DNA of 56,000 bases from contig JAGONY010000001.1 in assembly GCA_017992785.1 (NCBI GenBank), positions 1 to 56,000 of the forward strand, read 5' to 3'. The notes beneath the pieces were generated by a model, which was not told the DNA's origin, ran no database searches, and was given only the letters and a program-made list of their open reading frames with translations. Source of the stretch: Candidatus Omnitrophota bacterium (lineage in GTDB: Bacteria; Omnitrophota; Gorgyraeia; Pluralincolimonadales; Pluralincolimonadaceae). This document shows positions 20,112-30,214 of the stretch, piece by piece; within the stretch, counting starts at the first letter, position 1; every line of letters begins with the position of its first letter. The position numbers and the translations under genes are program-made.

Positions 20112-20720
20112 ATGGCAGATAGGGAACGGTCGCAGATGCTCGTCCCGATGGTGGTTGAGCAGTCAGGACGCGGCGAACGCGCTTACGACATCTATTCAAG
20201 GCTCCTTAAGGACAGGATAATCTTCATCGGAACGCCGATCGACGATTACATCGCCAACCTCATCATAGCCCAGATGCTTTTCCTGCAGATGGAAGACCCC
20301 GATAAAGACATCAACATGTATATAAACACGCCGGGCGGCGTGGTAACAGCCGGCCTCGCGATCTACGATACGATGCAGTTCGTCAAGCCCGACGTATGCA
20401 CATATTGCATAGGCCAGGCGACATCTATGGGCGCGATACTGCTTGCCGCCGGCACGAAGGGAAAGAGATTGGCGCTCCCGAACGCGCGCATAATGATGCA
20501 CCAGCCGTGGGGAGGCACGCAGGGCGCGGCCGCAGATATCAGCATCCAGGCGAAAGAGATACTCAGGATGCGCGACAGGATAGAAGAGCTGCTCGCGAAG
20601 CATACGGGCCAGCCGCTCGAGAAGATCAAGAAGGACACGGACAGGGACTATTTCCTCAGCGCCGAAGAGGCGAAGGCCTACGGCATTGTGGATGAAGTCA
20701 TACAAGGGAAGAAGAAGTAA
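20112..20720 (+). CDS. clpP: ATP-dependent Clp protease proteolytic subunit
   Basis: Serine protease subunit of the ClpXP/ClpAP barrel. Seen: catalytic triad S105 (GQATSMG), H130 (MMHQP) and D179 (TDRDYF), plus the N-terminal [23 protein letters not shown] segment and INTPGGVV oxyanion-hole region. 202 residues is the usual length. It follows tig after one base. The regulatory ATPase gene clpX, usually next, is absent: lon starts 11 bases further on. Confidence 0.96.
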   Translation: MADRERSQMLVPMVVEQSGRGERAYDIYSRLLKDRIIFIGTPIDDYIANLIIAQMLFLQMEDPDKDINMYINTPGGVVTAGLAIYDTMQFVKPDVCTYCIGQATSMGAILLAAGTKGKRLALPNARIMMHQPWGGTQGAAADISIQAKEILRMRDRIEELLAKHTGQPLEKIKKDTDRDYFLSAEEAKAYGIVDEVIQGKKK

Positions 20721-20731
20721 TCCGGTCACCT

Positions 20732-23101
20732 ATGAAAAAAGAGAACAAGCCGAAAGATTCCTTACCGCTTTTGCCTTTAAGGGACATGGTCGTATTCCCG
20801 TTCATGACCGTCCCGCTGGTAGTCGGACGCGAGAAGTCGATCGCGGCGGTCGAGGAGTCGTTATCGAAAGACAAGACGATACTGCTCTGCGCGCAGAAGT
20901 CGGTAAAGGTCGAGGAGCCGTCCGAAGACGACATATACCCCATCGGCACGGTAAGCCAGGTCATCCAGTCGGTAAAACTCCCCGACGGCTCGTATAAGCT
21001 GCTCGTCGAGGGGCTCTACCGCGCGAAGGTTGTGAAGCTCTCCCCGGTCAAGGGATACCTGAACGCCGGGATCGAGGAGATCCCGTCCGCCGCGGAGAAG
21101 ACGATGGAAGTGGAGGCGCTCGTGCGCTCGCTGGTCAACCAGTTCGAGGAATACGTGAAGCTGAACCAGCGCGTCCCGACCGAGGCATATGCGACGATAG
21201 CCAACATCGCGGACCCCGACCAGCTCGCAGACACGGCGGCGTCGTACCTGACGATGCGCGTGGCCGAGAAGCAGGCGATACTCGAGATCCTGAACCCGGT
21301 TGACAGGATAAAGAAACTTACCGAGGTGCTGAATTCCGAAATAGGCATACTCCAGATAGAGAAGAAGATATCCTCGAACGTCCGCAAGCAGATAGAGAAG
21401 GCCCAGAAAGAATATTTCCTCCAGGAACAGCTGAAGGCCATAGAGAAGGAACTCGGGCAGAAGGACGATTACAAGAACGAGCTCGATGAGCTGAAGGACA
21501 AGGTCAAGCAGGCGAAGATGCCGAAGGAGGCGCAGGAGACCGCGCTTCGCGAGGTCGAGAAGCTTTCGAGGATGTACCCGTCCTCGCCGGAGGCGACCGT
21601 CTCGCGCAACTATATCGACTGGCTCGTCGCGATCCCGTGGTCGGCGAGGACAGAGGACAACCTCGACATAAAGAACGCGGAGAAGATACTCGCCGAGGAC
21701 CATTACGGCCTCGATAAGCCGAAAGAGAGGATACTCGAATACCTCGCGGTACGCAAACTCGTCAAGTCGATGAAAGGCCAGATACTTTGCTTTGTCGGCC
21801 CGCCGGGCGTCGGCAAGACCTCGCTCGCGAAATCGGTCGCACGCGCGCTTGGGCGCAATTTCGTGCGCGTATCGCTCGGAGGCGTGCGCGACGAGGCCGA
21901 GATACGCGGCCACCGCAGGACGTATATCGGCTCGCTGCCGGGCCGCATAATCCAATCGATAAGGAAGGCGAAATCCAGGAACCCGGTCTTCCTGCTCGAC
22001 GAGGTGGATAAGATGTCGATGGATTTCAGGGGCGACCCCGCGTCCGCGCTGCTTGAGGTGCTCGACCCGGAGCAGAATTCCACGTTCTCCGACCATTACC
22101 TCGAGGTGGATTTCGACCTGTCGGACGTGATGTTCATAACGACCGCGAATTTCCAGGACAACATACCGATCCCGCTCCAGGACAGGATGGAGATCATCAA
22201 GATACCCGGCTATACCGAATACGAGAAGGTCAAGATAGCCCAGGGGTTCCTGATACCTAAGCAGATAAAGGCGAACGGCCTCAAAGCGGAGGACATTAAG
22301 TTCACGCCGGACGGGATATTGAGGATGATAAGGCGCTACACGCGCGAGGCGGGAGTGCGCAACCTTGAACGCGAGATAGCGCGCGTCTGCAGGCGCATCG
22401 CGAAAGAGGTCGTCAAGAAAGAGAAGGACCTCAAGATAAGGTTGACGCCGAACCGCATCGAGAAATATTTGGGCCCCGTGCAATTTACCGAACCGAAGAA
22501 GGAAGAGAAGAACGAGGTCGGCGTGGCTACGGGCCTCGCGTGGACAGAAGCGGGCGGCGACATAATATCAATAGAATCGACCCTTATGAAGGGCAAGGGC
22601 AAGATGACGCTTACCGGGAAGCTCGGAGAGGTCATGCAGGAGTCGGCTCAGGCGGGCCTGAGCTATATCCGTTCCCGCGCGCGCGAGCTCGGCATCTCCG
22701 ACGATTTCTACAAGAAGATGGACATACATATACACATCCCGGAGGGCGCTATCCCGAAGGACGGCCCGTCGGCCGGAATTACTATGGCTACCGCGCTGAT
22801 ATCCAGCCTCACGAGGTACCCGGTGAAGAAGGATGTCGCTATGACCGGCGAGATCACGCTGAGGGGCAAGGTCCTGCCGATAGGCGGGCTCAAATCCAAG
22901 ATGCTCGCGGCCCACATGGTCGGCATCAAGACGGTCATCATACCGAAAGAGAACGAGAAAGACCTTATAGAGATACCGAAGAATATACTGAAAGACCTTA
23001 AGGTAATACCGGTCGAGAACATGGACCAGGTCCTGGAAATAGCCCTGGACAAGAAATGCAGGAAAGCGGCAGTTTACCAGCACTTATCAATACAAACTTA
23101 A
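20732..23101 (+). CDS. lon: ATP-dependent protease Lon
   Basis: Homo-oligomeric AAA+ protease that degrades damaged and regulatory proteins. Seen: the N-terminal LON substrate domain ([19 protein letters not shown]), a coiled-coil middle region, Walker A GPPGVGKT (356-363), Walker [11 protein letters not shown], and the C-terminal protease domain with S680 in the GPSAG motif and the partner Lys in GGLKSK (721-723). 789 residues is standard. There is no clear Shine-Dalgarno at the ATG, so it may depend on coupling to clpP. Confidence 0.96.
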   Translation: MKKENKPKDSLPLLPLRDMVVFPFMTVPLVVGREKSIAAVEESLSKDKTILLCAQKSVKVEEPSEDDIYPIGTVSQVIQSVKLPDGSYKLLVEGLYRAKVVKLSPVKGYLNAGIEEIPSAAEKTMEVEALVRSLVNQFEEYVKLNQRVPTEAYATIANIADPDQLADTAASYLTMRVAEKQAILEILNPVDRIKKLTEVLNSEIGILQIEKKISSNVRKQIEKAQKEYFLQEQLKAIEKELGQKDDYKNELDELKDKVKQAKMPKEAQETALREVEKLSRMYPSSPEATVSRNYIDWLVAIPWSARTEDNLDIKNAEKILAEDHYGLDKPKERILEYLAVRKLVKSMKGQILCFVGPPGVGKTSLAKSVARALGRNFVRVSLGGVRDEAEIRGHRRTYIGSLPGRIIQSIRKAKSRNPVFLLDEVDKMSMDFRGDPASALLEVLDPEQNSTFSDHYLEVDFDLSDVMFITTANFQDNIPIPLQDRMEIIKIPGYTEYEKVKIAQGFLIPKQIKANGLKAEDIKFTPDGILRMIRRYTREAGVRNLEREIARVCRRIAKEVVKKEKDLKIRLTPNRIEKYLGPVQFTEPKKEEKNEVGVATGLAWTEAGGDIISIESTLMKGKGKMTLTGKLGEVMQESAQAGLSYIRSRARELGISDDFYKKMDIHIHIPEGAIPKDGPSAGITMATALISSLTRYPVKKDVAMTGEITLRGKVLPIGGLKSKMLAAHMVGIKTVIIPKENEKDLIEIPKNILKDLKVIPVENMDQVLEIALDKKCRKAAVYQHLSIQT

Positions 23102-23117
23102 ACAGGAGGAAGCCAGC

Positions 23118-24284
23118 ATGAAGAAGAATTATCTTATGACCCCGGGACCCACGCCCGTACCGCCGCAAGCGCTGCTTGCGATGGCCGAACCGATAATCCA
23201 CCACAGGACCCCGGAGTTCATGGAGATATTCAAGGAAGTATGCGAACTCCTGAAATTCATATTCCAGACACAGAACCCCGTAATAACGCTGACATCCTCG
23301 GGCACGGGCGCGATGGAAGCGGCCGTATGCAACCTGCTTTCCGCGGGCGACAAAGCGATATGCGTCCAGGGCGGCAAGTTCGGCGAGAGATGGACGGAAT
23401 TATGCAAGGCCTACGGGGTGGATACTATAGTGATGAATGTCGAATGGGGAAAAGCCGTTGACCCGAAGGCGATCGAGGCGGAGCTGAAGAAAGACCCCTC
23501 GATACAGGCCGTATTCACGACGCTCTGCGAGACCTCTACCGGCGTGCTGACCGATATCAAGGCGATAGCGCAGGTAACGAAGAACCACGGCGCTGTGCTT
23601 GCCGTCGACGCTATATCGGGCCTCGGCGCCGAAGAGATAAAGACCGACGAATGGGGCATAGATGTCGTCGTGTCCGGCTCGCAGAAAGGCCTCATGATAC
23701 CTCCCGGGCTCGCATTCATAACCTTAAGCAAGAAAGCGTGGGAGAAGGTCGAGAAGTCGAAGAACCCGAGGTACTATTTCAACCTCAAGAAGGCGAAGAA
23801 ATCCATCGACGCAACGGACACCCCTTTTACTCCTGCGATATCGCTGGTCATCGCTTTGCGCGAGACGCTCAGGATGATGAAGAAGGAAGGCCTCGACGTA
23901 ATATTCGGCCGCCACAAGATACTTGCTCTCGCAACGCGGGAAGCGATGGAGGCGATGGGATTGAAATTGTTCGCGCCCTCCGCGCCGTCGAACGGCGTCA
24001 CCGCCGTCTGCGTCCCTGAAGGCATCGACGGGGAGAAACTCGTAAAGCACATGAGGGATAAATACGGCGTCGGTATAGCGGGAGGCCAGGCCGAACTCAA
24101 GGGTAAGGTCATCCGCATCGCGCATATGGGATATATCAACGATACGGACATCCTGATGACGATCGCCGTGCTCGGCATGGCGCTCGCCGAGATGGGATTC
24201 AGGGGCGAACCCGGCGTCGGGGTAGAAGCCGCCGAGGAAGTCCTGCTCGAAGGCCGCGACAGGAATCCAGTCGAGTCCGCATAA
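23118..24284 (+). CDS. class V aminotransferase (serine-pyruvate / alanine-glyoxylate type)
   Basis: PLP-dependent aminotransferase. Seen: the family start YLMTPGPTPVPP, LTSSGTGAMEAAV in the cofactor region, VDAISGLGAE, and the PLP lysine K190 in SGSQKG. 388 residues is normal. Members annotated as serine-pyruvate or alanine-glyoxylate aminotransferase often replace SerC in thermophiles and archaea. serA lies two genes downstream, so transfer of an amino group to phosphohydroxypyruvate (serine synthesis) is a reasonable inference. A strong AGGAGGA precedes the ATG. The last 25 residues (after VLGMALAEMGF) are an extra polar tail. Confidence 0.85.
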   Translation: MKKNYLMTPGPTPVPPQALLAMAEPIIHHRTPEFMEIFKEVCELLKFIFQTQNPVITLTSSGTGAMEAAVCNLLSAGDKAICVQGGKFGERWTELCKAYGVDTIVMNVEWGKAVDPKAIEAELKKDPSIQAVFTTLCETSTGVLTDIKAIAQVTKNHGAVLAVDAISGLGAEEIKTDEWGIDVVVSGSQKGLMIPPGLAFITLSKKAWEKVEKSKNPRYYFNLKKAKKSIDATDTPFTPAISLVIALRETLRMMKKEGLDVIFGRHKILALATREAMEAMGLKLFAPSAPSNGVTAVCVPEGIDGEKLVKHMRDKYGVGIAGGQAELKGKVIRIAHMGYINDTDILMTIAVLGMALAEMGFRGEPGVGVEAAEEVLLEGRDRNPVESA

Positions 24285-24328
24285 AGAGGCTTCGCAGCAC
24301 TTAGGGACACTCCGCCCGAGGATATAAA

Positions 24329-24964
24329 ATGTCTGGCGAAACTTTAGCGTTAGCCGCCACGGCGGCATCATTGGGTTTCATACATACGCTCGCGGGGCCG
24401 GACCATTATGTGCCGTTCATAATGATCGCGAAAGCCCGCGGTTGGTCTTTGCTGAAGACGGCGTTCGTGACATTTTTATGCGGCATCGGCCATATCCTTA
24501 GCGCCGTGCTTTTGGGGATAATAGGCCTGGTTTTTGGTTTCGCGTTAAGCAGTATAGAGGCCTTTGACTCGGTACGCGACAATATCGCCGCGTGGCTGTT
24601 CATCGCTTTCGGGCTCGTTTATTTCGTCTGGGGCGTAAGGAAAGCTTTCCGAGGCCGTCACGGCCATGGCCACGCGCATGAAGGCAGGGCCGGCATAACG
24701 CCGTGGGTACTTTTCACGATATTCGTGTTCGGCCCGTGCGAGGTCCTGATACCGCTTTTGATGTATCCGGCCGCGAAAAACAGCCTGATGGACGCGGCTT
24801 ATGTCACGCTGGTATTCGGCGCGGTTACGATAACGACGATGCTCGGGATCGTGATGGTCTCGATGTTCGGGTTCAACCTGCTTCCGCTGGGGAAGATCGA
24901 GCGTTATACGCATGCCCTTGCCGGGCTTGCGATAGTTGTCTGCGGCATTCTTATAATCATTTAA
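24329..24964 (+). CDS. NicO/UreH-like membrane transporter
   Basis: 211-residue inner-membrane protein with six predicted membrane segments. Seen: the motif HTLAGPDHYVPFI (residues 19-31) in the first helix region, which is characteristic of NicO/RcnA/UreH-type nickel-cobalt permeases and their relatives, and a His-rich loop HGHGHAHEG after the third helix, the usual place for metal-binding histidines. The likely cargo is a divalent transition metal, but related proteins include cytochrome-biogenesis-like exporters, so the substrate is open. It sits between the aminotransferase and serA with no obvious functional link. The start is supported by GAGGA at 24318-24322. Confidence 0.72.
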   Translation: MSGETLALAATAASLGFIHTLAGPDHYVPFIMIAKARGWSLLKTAFVTFLCGIGHILSAVLLGIIGLVFGFALSSIEAFDSVRDNIAAWLFIAFGLVYFVWGVRKAFRGRHGHGHAHEGRAGITPWVLFTIFVFGPCEVLIPLLMYPAAKNSLMDAAYVTLVFGAVTITTMLGIVMVSMFGFNLLPLGKIERYTHALAGLAIVVCGILIII

Positions 24965-24977
24965 CAGGAGAAACGAA

Positions 24978-26561
24978 ATGTACAAGGTGCTCGTCAGCGA
25001 TTCGCTGTCTGAAGAAGGGCTTAAAGTGCTGAAGGACGAAAAGGACCTGCAGGTCGACGTCAAGCTGAAGCTGCCCCCCGAGGAATTAAAGGCGTTGATC
25101 AAGGATTACGACGCGCTCGTGGTCCGCAGCAGCACTAAGGTCAACAAGGATATCATAGAAGCCGCGAAAAAACTGAAGGTCATCGGACGCGCGGGCGTGG
25201 GCCTCGATAACGTCGATGCCGAAGCCGCCTCGAAACGCGGTATCATAGTAATGAACACCCCCGCCGGCAACACGATCTCGACCTGCGAGCACACATGGTC
25301 GCTGATGCTCTCGATGTCGCGCAACGTCCCCAACGCGAACGCGTCGCTGAGGGAAGGCAAGTGGGACAGGAGCAAATATATGGGCGTCGAGCTCTACGGC
25401 AAGACGCTCGGTATTATCGGCCTTGGCCGCATCGGCACCGAAGTCGCGAAGCGCGGTATGGCGTTCGGCATGAGGGTCATCGCCTACGACCCGTACCTGA
25501 CCGTCGAAAAGGCGAACGACCTCGGGGTCGAGCTCGTGGAGGTCAAGGATATAATAAGGGAATCCGATTACATAACGGTCCATACCCCGATAACGAACGA
25601 GACGAAGCACCTTATAGGCGAGCAGGAGTTCGGGCAGATGAAGAAGGGGGTGCGCCTGGTCAACTGCGCGCGCGGAGGCATCATAGACGAGAAGGCGCTG
25701 TTAAAGGCGCTCGAGTCCGGGAAGGTCGCCGGCGCCGCGCTTGACGTCTACGAGGACGAGCCGCCGAAAGATTTCACGATGTTCAGGAACGAAAAGCTGA
25801 TAGCGACGCCGCATCTCGGCGCCTCGACGGAGGAGGCGCAGGTCAACGTCGCGATAGAGGTGGCCAAACAGGTCGCGGACGCGCTCCTCGGCCGCGGATG
25901 CCGTAATGCCGTAAACGTCCCGTGTGTAGACCCGGAGGCCTACAAGGCGATCCGCCCGTACGTGACTCTCGCCGAGAAGATGGGCCTCGTGATAGGCCAG
26001 CTTTCTGAAGGCAGGATGCAGGAGGTAAAGATAGAATACTCCGGCGAGATAGTCCAGCACGATATGGCGTCGGTGACAATAGCGTTCCTGAAGGGAGTGC
26101 TAACGCCGATCCTGCAGGAGACGGTAAATTACGTGAACGCGTCGTTTATAGCGAAGGAACGCGGCATAAAGATAGTCGAGACGAAGACGTCTCAGATAGA
26201 GGAGTTCGCGAACCTCATCACGATCGAAGCGAATACCGACAAGTCGAAGGTCGTCGTGGCCGGGACGCTCTCGCCGCGCAAGAACCCGCGCATCGTCAAG
26301 ATAAACGATTTCTACGTCGAGGCGTCGACGGTCGGTTACCTGCTCGTCCTTATCAACGAGGACAAGCCTGGCATAATCGGCCACATCGGCACGATACTCG
26401 GCAAGCATAAGATAAACATCGCCGGCATGACGTTGGGAAGGAAGAAGGCGGGCGGCAACGCGATGACGGTCCTGAACCTTGACGAAGAGGTCCCGGAGGC
26501 CGTCATGAAGGAGATCCGCGGCGCCGAACACGTAATAGAAGCGAAACTGATAAGGCTATGA
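24978..26561 (+). CDS. serA: D-3-phosphoglycerate dehydrogenase
   Basis: First step of serine synthesis, oxidising 3-phosphoglycerate with NAD. Seen: the N-terminal substrate domain, NAD motif GIIGLGRIG (about 147-155), catalytic Arg in NCARGGIIDE, H279 in PHLGAS, an intervening ASB domain (about 320-450) and a C-terminal ACT domain (about 455-527) with LVLINEDKPGIIGHIG, the serine-sensing site. 527 residues is the long type I form, so feedback inhibition by serine is expected. AGGAGA precedes the ATG. The stop overlaps purA by four bases. Confidence 0.95.
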   Translation: MYKVLVSDSLSEEGLKVLKDEKDLQVDVKLKLPPEELKALIKDYDALVVRSSTKVNKDIIEAAKKLKVIGRAGVGLDNVDAEAASKRGIIVMNTPAGNTISTCEHTWSLMLSMSRNVPNANASLREGKWDRSKYMGVELYGKTLGIIGLGRIGTEVAKRGMAFGMRVIAYDPYLTVEKANDLGVELVEVKDIIRESDYITVHTPITNETKHLIGEQEFGQMKKGVRLVNCARGGIIDEKALLKALESGKVAGAALDVYEDEPPKDFTMFRNEKLIATPHLGASTEEAQVNVAIEVAKQVADALLGRGCRNAVNVPCVDPEAYKAIRPYVTLAEKMGLVIGQLSEGRMQEVKIEYSGEIVQHDMASVTIAFLKGVLTPILQETVNYVNASFIAKERGIKIVETKTSQIEEFANLITIEANTDKSKVVVAGTLSPRKNPRIVKINDFYVEASTVGYLLVLINEDKPGIIGHIGTILGKHKINIAGMTLGRKKAGGNAMTVLNLDEEVPEAVMKEIRGAEHVIEAKLIRL

Positions 26562-27838
26562 GCATGAATACGGTCGTAGTCGGCGCCCAGTGGGGCGACG
26601 AGGGAAAAGGAAAGATAATAGACATATTCTCGCGCGACGCGGATTACATCGTGCGCTACCAGGGCGGCAACAACGCCGGGCACACGGTCGTCATCGGCGA
26701 GGGCGAGTTCATCCTGCATCTCATACCTTCGGGCATACTGCATAAGGGAAAGATATGCGTCATAGGCAACGGCGTCGTCGTCGACCCGGAGGCCCTGATA
26801 AGCGAGATAGAAAGCCTGCGCTCGAAAGGCATAAAGGTCGGCGACAACCTGAAGGTCAGCGACCAGGTCCACCTGATATTCCCGTACCATAAGGAGATCG
26901 ACCGCCTCAGCGAGCGCCGCAAGAAGATCGGCACGACCGGCCGCGGCATCGGGCCGTGCTACGTCGACAAGGTCGGCAGGGCCGGCATAAGGCTCGCGGA
27001 CCTGCTCGATGACGAGGTCTTCAGGAAGAAGCTGAAGGAGAACGTCACCGCTAAGAACGAGACGTTGAGGAAATTGTACAACCACGAGGGCTTCTCGTTC
27101 GAAGATATATACGCGCAGTTCGCGGAATACAGGAAGAAGATAGCGCAGTACGCGTGCAATACGACGATAATCCTGAACGAAGCGGTCAGGAAGAAGAAGA
27201 GGCTCCTGCTCGAAGGCGCGCAGGGGACGCTTCTCGACGTGGACCACGGCACGTACCCGTATGTCACGAGCTCGAACGCCACGGCGGGCGGCGCGTGCAC
27301 CGGCACGGGCCTCGGGCCGTCGAAGATAGACAAGGCCACGGGCGTAGTGAAGGCGTATACGACGCGCGTGGGCGAAGGGCCGTTCCCGACCGAGTTCGGG
27401 CCGGACCTCATGGAGATAATAAGGCAGAAGGGCAAGGAGTTCGGCGCGACGACGGGGCGCCCGCGGCGCTGCGGATGGTTCGACAGCCTCATAGTCAGGC
27501 ACTCGGCGCTTGTCAACAGCCTCGACGCCATAGTGGTGACAAAACTTGACGTGCTTGACGAGCTCAAGACGATCAAGATAGCGGTCGCGTATAAGCACAA
27601 GGGGAAGGTATACAAGGATTTCCCGGCCAACATCGAGATATTGTGGGATGTCGAGCCGGTCTATGAAGAGCTTCCCGGGTGGGGAGAGGATACCTCGCAC
27701 GTGGAGAGCTTCTCGAAATTACCAACTAACGCCAGGAAGTACCTCAGGGAACTCGAGAGACTTATCGGCGTAAAGATAGAGCTCGTTTCGGTTGGTAGCA
27801 GGCGTGAACAGGTGTTCAAGATGGGAGGTAAGAAGTAG
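26558..27838 (+). CDS. purA: adenylosuccinate synthetase
   Basis: GTP-dependent conversion of IMP and aspartate to adenylosuccinate. Seen: the N-terminal VVVGAQWGDEGKGKIID P-loop, GGNNAGHTVV, QGTLLDVDHGTYPYVTSSN and TTGRPRRCGWFD, all family hallmarks. 426 residues is standard. The ATG at 26558 overlaps the serA stop (ATGA); the second ATG at 26564 is also possible. It is two bases upstream of the pyrophosphatase gene. Confidence 0.96.
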   Translation: MSMNTVVVGAQWGDEGKGKIIDIFSRDADYIVRYQGGNNAGHTVVIGEGEFILHLIPSGILHKGKICVIGNGVVVDPEALISEIESLRSKGIKVGDNLKVSDQVHLIFPYHKEIDRLSERRKKIGTTGRGIGPCYVDKVGRAGIRLADLLDDEVFRKKLKENVTAKNETLRKLYNHEGFSFEDIYAQFAEYRKKIAQYACNTTIILNEAVRKKKRLLLEGAQGTLLDVDHGTYPYVTSSNATAGGACTGTGLGPSKIDKATGVVKAYTTRVGEGPFPTEFGPDLMEIIRQKGKEFGATTGRPRRCGWFDSLIVRHSALVNSLDAIVVTKLDVLDELKTIKIAVAYKHKGKVYKDFPANIEILWDVEPVYEELPGWGEDTSHVESFSKLPTNARKYLRELERLIGVKIELVSVGSRREQVFKMGGKK

Positions 27839-27840
27839 AG

Positions 27841-30198
27841 ATGAAAAGTTTTTCTAAGGTTCTCTTCTTTGTTGTCGCGTTCCTGATGTTATCCGGGCTT
27901 GCGGCGGCCCAGCAGGAAACAGCCGTCGCGGTCCATGAGGGCTTCAAACCGTTCGCCTTCATGAACGACCCGGTATTCACTATGATGGAAAAAGTGGCGC
28001 TCTGGTCGGTATTGGGCGTGGCTATACTCGGCCTCTTATATGCCGGGTTCCTTATGGCGCAGGTATTAAGCTACGACAAAGGAACGCCGAAGATGCAGGA
28101 GATCTCGACGGCGATCCGCGTCGGCGCGAACGCCTACCTTAACCGCCAGTTCAAGGCGATAGTGTTGCTGATGTTCGTGCTGACAGCGGGGCTCTATTTT
28201 ACAGCGGGAGCCGCGCATATACAGATAGGAAGGGCGTGCGCGTTCCTCATGGGCGCGTTCTTCTCGGCGATGGTCGGTTTCGTCGGGATGAACCTGGCCG
28301 TGCAGGGCAACGTGCGCGTAGCCGCGGCGTCGAGGACGAGCTTCGGCCAGGCGCTGAAGATCGCTTACCGCACCGGCACGATCACGGGCATGCTTACGGA
28401 CGGCCTCGGATTGCTCGGCGGCACGGTCATATTCATGATATACGGCGAGCAGGCGTATGAAGTCCTGCTCGGTTTCGGTTTCGGAGGCACGCTGCTCGCG
28501 CTCTTCATGAGGGTCGGCGGCGGCATCTACACGAAGGCCGCTGACGTCGGCGCGGACCTCGTAGGCAAGATAGAGAAGAACATACCCGAGGACGATCCGA
28601 GGAACGCCGCCACGATCGCCGACAACGTCGGCGACAACGTAGGCGACTGCGCCGGTATGGCCGCGGACATCTTCGAGTCATACGAGGTCACGATCGTCTC
28701 GGCCATGATCCTCGGATGGGCTTCGTTCGGCCATAAGGGCGTCATATTCCCGCTGCTCGTGCGCGCGATAGGCGTACTGAGCTCGATATTCGGCACGTAC
28801 CTTGTACGCACGAGCGACAAGGTGCGCAACGCCATGCACGCGATCAACATCGGTTTCTGGTCGTCGGCGGCCGTGTCGATAACCGGTTTCTGCGCGATAG
28901 GGTTTTTCTACCTGAGGTTCCCCGGCTCGGAGCAGCTCCCGGACTGGGCAAGTTTCGGCATCGCGGGCCTCGATATGAGGCCGGTATGGACGACGCTGGT
29001 CGGGATCATCCTCGCGATAACGATAAACCGCGTGACCGAGTACTTCACGAAACCCGAAGCGGCGCCGGTAAAATCGATAGCGAGGGCCACGCAGACGGGC
29101 CACGCGACTACGATAATCACGGGCCTCGCGGTCGGGTACGAGTCGACCGTATGGGCTATACTCATAATCGCGGCGGCCATAGGCGCCTCGGTAATGATCT
29201 ACGCGGGCACGAACCCGACGTTCATCGCCTACGGTGTGGCCATGTGCGGTATCGGCATGCTCACGCTGACGGGAAACAACATATCGATGGATGTCTTCGG
29301 ACCCGTCGCGGATAACGCGAACGGCATCGGCGAGATGGCGCATCTCGATAAGGGCGCGCGCCAGACGCTTGCCGACCTCGACGCCGTCGGCAACACGACG
29401 AAGGCGATCACGAAGGGTATCGCGATCGGTTCGGCTGTTGTCGCCGCCGTATCGCTGTTCAACGCATACATCACCGATATCGCGAAGGCCACCGGAAAGA
29501 CATACGAGCAGATAGCGGCCTCGCTCTCGATATCGGAACCGAACGTCTTCATCGGCCTGCTGATAGGCGGCGCGATACCGTTCCTCTTCAGCTCGATGAC
29601 GATAAGGGCCGTCGGCCGCGCCGCGTTCCTGATCGTCAGGGAGGTAAGGAACCAGTTCAAGGATAAGGAGATCTGGGAAGGCAGGAAGACGCCGGATTAC
29701 GGACGCGTCGTGGGCATCTGCACCGCGGCTGCCCAGAGCGAGCTTGTAGGCCCGGGCCTTCTCGCAATATTGACGCCTATTCTCGTCGGGCTCCTGCTGC
29801 ACAAGGAAGCGCTCGGCGGTTTCCTGGCCGGAATGATTTTATCCGGCCAATTGCTTGCCGTGTTCATGTCGAACGCGGGCGGCGCATGGGATAACGCGAA
29901 GAAGACGATAGAGGACGGTCTTTACGGCGGCAAGGGTTCCGAATCCCACAAGGCCTCGGTCACCGGAGACACCGTCGGAGACCCGCTGAAGGATACCGCG
30001 GGCCCGGCGCTTAACCCGCTGATAAAGGTTATGAACATGGTCGCGCTCCTTATCGTCGGAATAATGATAAAGAACGAGGTAATGCATCCCGGCGTCATAT
30101 TCGTGGGAATAGCCGGAATTGCCGTCATACTTTGGGTAGTGTTCAGGTCCCGCCGCGAGACGAAAGAGATGATGCTCGGCGACGAGACGGTCAAATAA
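27841..30198 (+). CDS. hppA: membrane-bound proton-translocating pyrophosphatase, K+-independent type
   Basis: Hydrolyses pyrophosphate and pumps H+ across the membrane. Seen: many membrane helices, the substrate loop DVGADLVGKIEKNIPEDDPR, DNVGDNVGDCAGM, the second acidic cluster after DNANGIGEM, and the C-terminal GDTVGDPLKDTAGPALNPLI. At the position that sets cation dependence it reads GNTTKAITKG with K521 and T524; K+-dependent enzymes have Ala there, and Na+ pumps are all K+-dependent, so this should be a K+-independent H+ pump. 785 residues is at the long end because of an N-terminal signal-like segment (MKSFSKVLFFVVAFLMLSGLA). Confidence 0.94.
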   Translation: MKSFSKVLFFVVAFLMLSGLAAAQQETAVAVHEGFKPFAFMNDPVFTMMEKVALWSVLGVAILGLLYAGFLMAQVLSYDKGTPKMQEISTAIRVGANAYLNRQFKAIVLLMFVLTAGLYFTAGAAHIQIGRACAFLMGAFFSAMVGFVGMNLAVQGNVRVAAASRTSFGQALKIAYRTGTITGMLTDGLGLLGGTVIFMIYGEQAYEVLLGFGFGGTLLALFMRVGGGIYTKAADVGADLVGKIEKNIPEDDPRNAATIADNVGDNVGDCAGMAADIFESYEVTIVSAMILGWASFGHKGVIFPLLVRAIGVLSSIFGTYLVRTSDKVRNAMHAINIGFWSSAAVSITGFCAIGFFYLRFPGSEQLPDWASFGIAGLDMRPVWTTLVGIILAITINRVTEYFTKPEAAPVKSIARATQTGHATTIITGLAVGYESTVWAILIIAAAIGASVMIYAGTNPTFIAYGVAMCGIGMLTLTGNNISMDVFGPVADNANGIGEMAHLDKGARQTLADLDAVGNTTKAITKGIAIGSAVVAAVSLFNAYITDIAKATGKTYEQIAASLSISEPNVFIGLLIGGAIPFLFSSMTIRAVGRAAFLIVREVRNQFKDKEIWEGRKTPDYGRVVGICTAAAQSELVGPGLLAILTPILVGLLLHKEALGGFLAGMILSGQLLAVFMSNAGGAWDNAKKTIEDGLYGGKGSESHKASVTGDTVGDPLKDTAGPALNPLIKVMNMVALLIVGIMIKNEVMHPGVIFVGIAGIAVILWVVFRSRRETKEMMLGDETVK

Positions 30199-30214
30199 AA
30201 CAGCGGAGGAACTA

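Noticed and set aside
21300-21335. TTGACA followed by a TAAAGA-like box inside lon
   Set aside because: Within the conserved coding region of lon. The match is partial (no proper -10 at 17 bases), and TTGACA is expected by chance in coding DNA.
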